The translations under genes were made by a program, and so were the position numbers. A DNA stretch of 7,553 nucleotides from Gemmatimonadota bacterium (GTDB lineage: Bacteria; GCA-2686955): assembly GCA_026991065.1 (NCBI GenBank), contig JALXCG010000183.1, forward strand, positions 1 to 7,553, given 5' to 3'. Under the pieces are notes generated by a model. The model saw nothing but the letters and a program-made list of their open reading frames with translations. It did not search any database and was not told the DNA's origin. Below, piece after piece: positions 6,548-7,553 of this stretch. Position 1 is the first letter of the stretch. The number at the start of each line of letters is the position of its first letter.

Positions 6548-7553
6548 ATGGCAAGAAACCGAAACGGATGGTTGCTGGGCGGCGCGGCCGCGACCGTCAC
6601 CATCTTGGCCGGAGCGACGTCGCTATTGGCGGCGACCTCCGGTACCAGCAACATCAATCAGACAGCGAATCGAGACCAAGTCACGCTTGGCGCCAACAAC
6701 TGGGGTCTCGAAGTCACCAACTACGGGTCATTCGGCTTTGATGTTGAGGCATCAGACGCCGGTGGCGAATTCCCGCGCGGGTCGGGGCACTACATCCTCT
6801 TCGCCGGCGGTTTTCAGTTTGGAACACTGGTCAATGGGCAGCCACAGGTCAGCCAGGTGGAATTCGATTCAGAGTTCCAGCCCGGCAGCATCACCGGCGG
6901 CCCGGCACCGGTCGACCAACTCACCTCCAGTGATCCCATTGGAACTGTTCTCCTGGCTTCCGACAGCGATCCATCATTGCCGGCCGGCTGGCCGAGTGAT
7001 CTCCCGATTGTCGGAAACGCCGCCACCTACGCGGTATTCAACGACCTCGACCCCAGCCTCTCGTCAGATGTCGGCCAGGTTCCGCTGGGTATCGAGATCT
7101 CCCAACACTCTTTTGCTTTTGCCAAGCAGGGAGCCCAGGGAGATATCGTTTATCTGCGCTTCACCCTAACCAACAAGTCGGATCAAGACTACACCGACTC
7201 CTATGCCGAAGTCTGGTTTGATCCCGACAACGGCAGTGCCGGTAACGACCTGACCGGCTGTGATGTCGCCACATCGCTCGGCTATGTCTACAACGGTAGC
7301 GAAGAGGATCGGAATACAGCAATGGGCGCGGATTTCTTCCAGGGCCCAATCGTCGAAGATCCCGATGGCGTGGTCATTCAGCGTGGCTCGGTTACGTTCA
7401 ACAAAACCGATGACTACACATACATTGATGGCGATGTCGAAATCCCGGGACTTCGTGTCCTGGGCATGAGCGCCTTCTCTTTCTATATCAACGGTACCGA
7501 CCCCGACACCGATACGCACCGCTACAACCTCATGAGAGGACTGACCCGGGAAG
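6548..7553 (+). CDS. Secreted protein of unknown function, N-terminal part (cut by window edge)
   Basis: The frame is open from the ATG at 6548 to the window end, giving 335 residues without a stop. A signal peptide (MARNRNGWLLGG, then a hydrophobic stretch to about LLAA at residue 29) sends it out of the cytoplasm. The rest is rich in Asp, Gly, Asn and aromatic residues, as in extracellular beta-rich proteins. Recognisable blocks are NNWGLEVTNYGSFG (50-63), YAVFNDLDP (161-169), DIVYLRFTLTNKS (199-211), the acidic loop FDPDNGSAGNDLTGCD (224-239), 'GYVYNG' with 'DFFQGPIV' (245-269), and 'MSAFSFYINGTDPD' (307-320). I recall similar large secreted proteins from FCB-group genomes, often with C-terminal sorting or FlgD-like domains; that end is outside the window. 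The acidic loop could bind calcium. Linkage to the receptor suggests a joint surface role, but no activity can be assigned. Confidence 0.85.
   Translation, partial: MARNRNGWLLGGAAATVTILAGATSLLAATSGTSNINQTANRDQVTLGANNWGLEVTNYGSFGFDVEASDAGGEFPRGSGHYILFAGGFQFGTLVNGQPQVSQVEFDSEFQPGSITGGPAPVDQLTSSDPIGTVLLASDSDPSLPAGWPSDLPIVGNAATYAVFNDLDPSLSSDVGQVPLGIEISQHSFAFAKQGAQGDIVYLRFTLTNKSDQDYTDSYAEVWFDPDNGSAGNDLTGCDVATSLGYVYNGSEEDRNTAMGADFFQGPIVEDPDGVVIQRGSVTFNKTDDYTYIDGDVEIPGLRVLGMSAFSFYINGTDPDTDTHRYNLMRGLTRE

Overview
The window shows two divergent gene groups of an uncultivated-looking Gram-negative bacterium with moderately high G+C. Read leftward (minus strand) is a complete-looking tetratricopeptide-associated TRAP transporter (TPAT) operon, tatT-dctP-dctQ-dctM; dctM runs off the left edge. 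Read rightward (plus strand) are a TonB-dependent outer-membrane receptor and a secreted protein that runs off the right edge.

Layout. 1-414 (-): N-terminal 138 codons of the TRAP large permease DctM. 414-1067 (-): small permease DctQ, whose stop overlaps the dctM start by one base. 1108-2112 (-): periplasmic solute-binding protein DctP. 2185-3063 (-): TatT, a lipoprotein of helical repeats that marks this class of TRAP system. 3064-3727: a gene-free divergent region with short repeats and small hairpins. 3728-6517 (+): a 929-residue receptor with signal peptide, carboxypeptidase-regulatory-like domain, TonB-box-like segment, plug and beta-barrel. 6548-7553 (+): a secreted protein of unknown function with its own strong ribosome binding site.

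Organism. An outer-membrane beta-barrel with an N-terminal carboxypeptidase-regulatory-like domain, followed by a secreted protein of the 'DPDxGxAxNDLxGCD' type, resembles gene sets I recall from FCB-group candidate phyla (Eisenbacteria, Zixibacteria, Latescibacteria, Marinimicrobia and relatives). This placement is inference; no marker gene is present.

How the genes may work together. The TRAP operon should move a small ligand across the inner membrane using an ion gradient: DctP binds it in the periplasm, DctQM transports it, and TatT is thought to hand over or help bind it. DctP has Trp where most TRAP binding proteins have the ligand-carboxylate-binding Arg, which suggests a ligand other than a simple carboxylate. 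The divergent receptor could bring the same ligand across the outer membrane, giving a route through both membranes, but only adjacency supports that link. I see no RNA gene, CRISPR array, insertion sequence or integrase.
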